From: Acetobacterium wieringae
Lineage (GTDB): Bacteria > Bacillota > Clostridia > Eubacteriales > Eubacteriaceae
Length of the DNA stretch: 64,000 nucleotides
Reading direction: 5' to 3'
Assembly (NCBI RefSeq): GCF_001766835.1
Contig: NZ_LKEU01000024.1
Location: forward strand, 1-64,000
Positions 62,712 to 64,000 of this stretch are shown piece after piece (the stretch's first letter is position 1; every line of letters begins with the position of its first letter). The translations under genes and the position numbers were made by a program. The notes below the pieces were generated by a model that saw nothing but the letters and a program-made list of their open reading frames with translations, was not told the DNA's origin and did not search any database.

Positions 62712-63440
62712 ATGTTAAAACTCGAAAACATTTCATTTGAAGTTGAAAATGAAAAAGAAATTTTAAGGGATGTTAATTTAACCATCGAAAAAGGTAAGTT
62801 TATCGCCATCACTGGACCAAATGGTGGGGGCAAATCAACGCTGGCTCGAATTATTTCTGGCGTATTAAAGCCCACCAAAGGTAAAATTACTTTTTACGGT
62901 GAAGATATAACCGATTTGTCGATCACAGAACGGGCCCAAAGAGGGATCAGCTTTGGTTTTCAACAGCCGGTGCGTTTTAAAGGGATCACCGTTCATGATT
63001 TGATCAACATTGCTAAGGGTGAGGAGCTATCGGTGATGGATGCCAGCCATTATCTGTCAGAGGTTGGTCTCTGCGCCAAGGATTATATCCATCGGGAGCT
63101 CAATGATGGCTTATCCGGTGGGGAAATCAAACGAATTGAAATTGCCACCATCATTGCCCGCAATACCAAATTGTCAATTTTTGATGAGCCAGAAGCCGGT
63201 ATTGATTTATGGAGTTTTAATCACCTTATAGATATTTTTCTAAAAATGCATCAGAGTCAGGAAAACTCGATTGTCATCATCTCCCATCAGGAGCGTATTT
63301 TAGATGTAGCCGATGAAATCATCGCCATGGTTGACGGTGCCATTGTCAAGCGCGGTGCGAAAGAAAGTGTGCTGCCGGAGCTTTTGCATTGTGAAGATCC
63401 CAAAAACTGTTTAAATTGTCATGATATATTGGAGGCATAA
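62712..63440 (+). CDS. sufC: Fe-S cluster assembly ATPase SufC
   Basis: SufC is the ABC-type ATPase of the SufBC(D) scaffold. It shows Walker A GPNGGGKST, the SufC-like GFQQPVRFKGITV segment at the Q-loop, signature LSGGE and Walker B LSIFDEPEAGID. The length is 242 residues. GAGGAG is 6 bases before ATG 62712. The next gene begins 3 bases after its stop. Confidence 0.94.
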   Translation: MLKLENISFEVENEKEILRDVNLTIEKGKFIAITGPNGGGKSTLARIISGVLKPTKGKITFYGEDITDLSITERAQRGISFGFQQPVRFKGITVHDLINIAKGEELSVMDASHYLSEVGLCAKDYIHRELNDGLSGGEIKRIEIATIIARNTKLSIFDEPEAGIDLWSFNHLIDIFLKMHQSQENSIVIISHQERILDVADEIIAMVDGAIVKRGAKESVLPELLHCEDPKNCLNCHDILEA

Positions 63441-63443
63441 GTA

Positions 63444-64000
63444 ATGAACGACATTGCAAAAAAATTATTAAAAGAAGTCAGCGGCTTGGATGAAATGCCC
63501 AAAGGTGCTTATAATATCCGGGAAAACAGCAAAAGTGTGGCTAGGCAGTCCAGCGAAAACATAGAGATTGTCAGCAAAGAAGATAAATCCGGCATTGATA
63601 TTATTGTCAAGCCCGACACCAAATCCGAAAACGTCTTTATCCCGGCCCTGGTATCCTGTAGCGGGGTTCATGACCTGGTTTATAATGATTTCTTTATTGG
63701 TGAAAACGCTGATATCACCATTATTGCCGGTTGTGGCGTCAGCACTGGGGATAGCTGTGATGGCTCGGAGCATAACGGGATTCATCGGTTCTTTCTGGGA
63801 AAAAATTCGAAAGTCCGCTATGTTGAAAAACACATTGGCGAAGGAACCGGTACAGGAAAACGGGTTATTGATCCGGTCACTGAGGTGATTCAGGAAGAAG
63901 GCAGTTACATGGAAATGGAAACAACCCAGATCAAAGGGGTTGATTCCACCCGCCGCTTTACCACCGCCAAACTTAAAGATGGGGCCAAGCTGGTGATTAA
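63444..64000 (+). CDS. sufB: SufB/SufD family Fe-S scaffold protein, cut by window end
   Basis: The first 185 residues are in the window (MNDIAKKLLKEVSGLDEMPK at the start). They show the beta-helix-type SufBD repeats with conserved histidine and glycine residues (GSEHNGIHRFFLGKNSKVRY, EKHIGEGTGTGKRV). In short clostridial and archaeal suf operons a single SufB-like protein partners SufC, which this order suggests; a separate sufD or sufS could follow beyond the edge. ATG 63444 has GGAGG 8 bases ahead. Confidence 0.88.
   Translation, partial: MNDIAKKLLKEVSGLDEMPKGAYNIRENSKSVARQSSENIEIVSKEDKSGIDIIVKPDTKSENVFIPALVSCSGVHDLVYNDFFIGENADITIIAGCGVSTGDSCDGSEHNGIHRFFLGKNSKVRYVEKHIGEGTGTGKRVIDPVTEVIQEEGSYMEMETTQIKGVDSTRRFTTAKLKDGAKLVI

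Overview
The window reads as one chromosomal segment of an anaerobic Clostridia-type Firmicute. An acetogen close to Acetobacterium is my best guess for the genus, but this is inference from remembered gene content and order and was not searched. Supporting signs are the SCIFF peptide and its radical SAM maturase behind tgt-yajC, a stand-alone PduL-type phosphotransacylase, pyruvate phosphate dikinase behind its CcpN-like and PpsR-like regulators, a two-subunit class I fumarase, a SufBC-type Fe-S cluster operon, and Firmicute-style 6S RNA, promoters and Shine-Dalgarno sites. Most of the window is core genome.

Layout. 1-0.6 kb: the edge of an IS3-family element next to a broken gene. 0.7-5.3 kb: hflX, a YigZ-family gene, a candidate small RNA, a VanZ-family gene, radA. 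5.4-10.2 kb: 6S RNA, then ruvA-ruvB-queA-[inserted palindromic element]-tgt-yajC. 10.3-11.8 kb: SCIFF peptide and maturase. 12.2-16.6 kb: rho (with a doubled RNA-binding domain), rpmE, prmC, efp, a CD1247-like protein, an Asp23 protein. 16.7-24.5 kb: nusB, a TsaD-like protein, xseA, xseB, ispA, tlyA, nadK, argR, recN. 24.5-31 kb: pduL, lgt, yifB, an EamA exporter, an MFS carrier and a TetR regulator. 31.2-38.6 kb: arginine biosynthesis as two divergent units, argGH and argCJBD, around a shared control region with a candidate ArgR operator. 38.9-43.3 kb: two divergent two-component systems. 43.4-51.2 kb: trmL, a flippase-like membrane protein, fumarase alpha/beta, an aminotransferase, a LacI-type regulator, lplA, a TraB-family protein. 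51.3-56.9 kb: a polar amino acid ABC importer, a PHP phosphatase, ComEA, then ccpN-ppsR leading into ppdK (to 59.6 kb). 59.7-64 kb: galE, a CoA-disulfide reductase whose rhodanese domain lies in the -1 frame, and sufC-sufB (cut by the window end).

Between the genes lies a family of short palindromic elements bounded by GTACCGA/TCGGTAC. Two copies, 27 kb apart and inverted, share 87 identical bases. A larger multi-hairpin insert between queA and tgt shares one hairpin module with them, and the single stem difference in that module is compensated (C-G against T-A). No transposase for these elements is in the window. I saw no rRNA, tRNA or CRISPR array.

The points most worth following up are the -1 frame rhodanese domain at an A-AAA-AAC slippery site, the tandem RNA-binding domains of Rho, the candidate small RNA near 3.3 kb, the palindromic element family, and the structured leaders ahead of argC and the MFS gene.
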